Source of the DNA: Agarophyton chilense
Taxonomy: Eukaryota; Rhodophyta; Florideophyceae; Gracilariales; Gracilariaceae
NCBI GenBank assembly: GCA_030374765.1
Contig: JARGXX010000088.1
Coordinates: 1,054,001-1,118,000, forward strand
Reading direction: 5' to 3'
DNA: 64,000 nt
This document shows, in pieces, positions 62,857 through 64,000 of the stretch. Positions within the stretch are counted from its first letter, which is position 1, and each line of letters opens with the position of its first letter. A program made the translations under genes and the position numbers. The notes under the pieces were generated by a model. That model searched no databases and was not told where the DNA came from. It saw only the letters and a program-made list of their open reading frames with translations.

Positions 62857-64000
62857 TCATATCGGACCTTGGGCCACCCCAAGGTCATCCAGTATAGTCC
62901 TTAGCACTTGAACGATTCGACTTTGTTGTTTCGCATTTAAATAAGGATGAATTGGAAGCGATAAAACTTTGGCGCTCATACTCTCAGAAACTGGAAGCTC
63001 CTTTGGGCTCGCAAAGACTGGCTGCTTATGACAGCACTTACTGTAGTACACCGCGCATCCTATGTCAGCCTGTTTCATTCTTTTCACGACCTCATCTCGT
63101 TGTTGAACCTGAATGGTATATACTCCATAGGCCGATTTCATACCATCTTCATTTGAAACTCGAGTATACGAAGGAACAATTATCCTTCCATCTTCTTGCA
63201 ACAATTCGGTGTATATTTCTGCTGCCTTCTGCCTTGCTTTCAGTGATGCTTCGAAGAACGTCAATTTCGTGAGCAGTACAGCTGCTTGCACGGTATCCAA
63301 TCGAGCGTTTAAGCCGATCATAAGGTGCAAACCATTGGATTTTCCATGCACTCGAATAGCTCGCAAGCGATCCGCAAGTTTTTCGTCTCGGGTAAACACA
63401 GCTCCGCCATCTCCATAACAAGAAAGTGGCTTCGTCGGAAAGAAGGAGGTAGTGCTCAAAGTTGCATGCGGGGAACCGCAAGAGCGATAACCTTGGCGAA
63501 TCGAACCAAAGCTCTGGGCGCCATCCTCAATCAATGCAATATTTGTCCCAAACTTTTCTTGAGCATCGTCGAGAACCTGACGAATTCTTCTGAGATCTGG
63601 AATGACGCCGTACAAAGAAACCGTGATTACTGCGCGTGTATTGGAAGTAATCAGGTGGGCTACTTTCTCAGCATCCATGACATACGTATCAGGTTCTATA
63701 TCAGCGAAGATAGCGGTAGCCCCGACTAAAGGGACCACTTCAGCAGAGGAGATCCATGTGAACGGAACGGTGATTACTTCATGCCCCTCTCCAATTCCCA
63801 GAGCCATCAAACACATTTGTAGTGCGGCTGTACCATCTGATACACCGATGCATTGGACTTTTGCTAGTTCCTTCTCACCGTTCTGCACGAATGATTCCAA
63901 TGCCGTTTCTAACTCGTTCACTTGTGGTCCTAGAATGAAGTTTCCCGACTTGGCGACCTCCCGAATCCCGTTTATCAACTCTTCTCCATGTTGGGTGAAT
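62857..64000 (-). CDS. DegT/DnrJ/EryC1-family sugar aminotransferase, 5' end outside the window
   Basis: The minus-strand frame is open to the right edge, and residues before the first visible Met equivalent already fit the family (GEELINGIREVAKSGNFILGPQV), so the start lies beyond 64000. The enzyme transfers an amino group from glutamate to a keto-sugar nucleotide using PLP. PLP residues are visible: EDGAQSFGS (Asp152 counting from codon 63978) and the lysine in SFFPTKPLSCYGDGG (Lys183). GLNARLDTVQAAVLL is the dimer-interface/substrate loop. The pattern, including SFFPTKPL, is closest to bacterial WbpE/WlbC-type UDP-3-keto-sugar aminotransferases. The C-terminus is complete (SLPIHPYL). It is intronless in the visible part. 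A bacterial origin is likely but unproven. Confidence 0.9.
   Translation of the reverse strand, partial: FTQHGEELINGIREVAKSGNFILGPQVNELETALESFVQNGEKELAKVQCIGVSDGTAALQMCLMALGIGEGHEVITVPFTWISSAEVVPLVGATAIFADIEPDTYVMDAEKVAHLITSNTRAVITVSLYGVIPDLRRIRQVLDDAQEKFGTNIALIEDGAQSFGSIRQGYRSCGSPHATLSTTSFFPTKPLSCYGDGGAVFTRDEKLADRLRAIRVHGKSNGLHLMIGLNARLDTVQAAVLLTKLTFFEASLKARQKAAEIYTELLQEDGRIIVPSYTRVSNEDGMKSAYGVYTIQVQQRDEVVKRMKQADIGCAVYYSKCCHKQPVFASPKELPVSESMSAKVLSLPIHPYLNAKQQSRIVQVLRTILDDLGVAQGPI

Noticed and set aside
1-64000. CRISPR arrays, bacterial operons or rRNA genes
   Set aside because: No regularly spaced direct repeats with unique spacers, no ribosomal sequences, and gene content is eukaryotic.

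Overview
The window looks like nuclear DNA of a photosynthetic eukaryote, most likely a red alga (Rhodophyta, perhaps a florideophyte). This is inference. The host genes are almost intron-free; the two with introns have one or two short GT-AG introns of about 90-110 nt. Two enzymes carry plastid-type N-terminal leaders (glycerol-3-phosphate acyltransferase and GAR synthetase). A compact gene island sits between dense, decaying LTR retrotransposons.

Layout. 1-4.37 kb: a minus-strand Ty3/gypsy element, interrupted by a solo LTR with a perfect 5-bp target duplication. 4.37-8.15 kb: a Ty1/copia relic bordered and split by two copies of a 436-bp tRNA-like repeat. 8.19-8.85 kb: a truncated Tc1-like transposon. 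8.86-12.2 kb: a hairpin-rich LTR-like repeat followed by a broken gene of an unknown family, itself split by a second such repeat. 14.7-31.9 kb: the gene island, with a PP1 inhibitor, plastid GPAT, cyclin T/K, PEMT, an unknown protein, a secreted glycosyltransferase-like protein, RNA polymerase III subunit RPC11, an RRM/RD-rich splicing-type protein, PEX16, a membrane-anchored aspartic protease and GAR synthetase. 33.3-42.3 kb: a full-length chromovirus-like gypsy element (Gy2) with nearly identical LTRs. 42.3-45.1 kb: a Harbinger-type transposase relic, a coiled-coil relic and a solo LTR. 45.1-55.6 kb: a second full-length chromovirus (Gy3) with 618-bp LTRs and a chromodomain. 55.6-62.8 kb: repeats and relics, including a hairpin array and a complete-length dead Tc1-like element. 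62.9-64 kb: a DegT-family aminotransferase cut by the window edge.

The most unusual content is in the retroelements. Gy3 carries, in the env position but on the opposite strand, an uncharacterised gene (about 560 codons) that starts 123 bp inside the 3' LTR and reads back towards pol. A clear homologue lies at 9.8-12.2 kb, again reading away from an LTR-like repeat. Gy2 has a degenerate antisense reading frame in the same place. Gy2 and Gy3 keep long reading frames broken mainly by single stop codons that C-to-T changes could explain, although the Gy2 LTRs are nearly identical. Both full-length elements lack target-site duplications. A 668-bp repeat at 59.2-59.8 kb contains at least 14 tiny perfect hairpins, four of them with GNRA loops.

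The host genes are unrelated housekeeping functions: lipid synthesis (GPAT, PEMT), transcription and splicing (RPC11, cyclin T/K, RRM protein), peroxisome biogenesis (PEX16), purine synthesis (GARS) and secretory-pathway enzymes. They alternate in strand as divergent and convergent pairs with short spacers.
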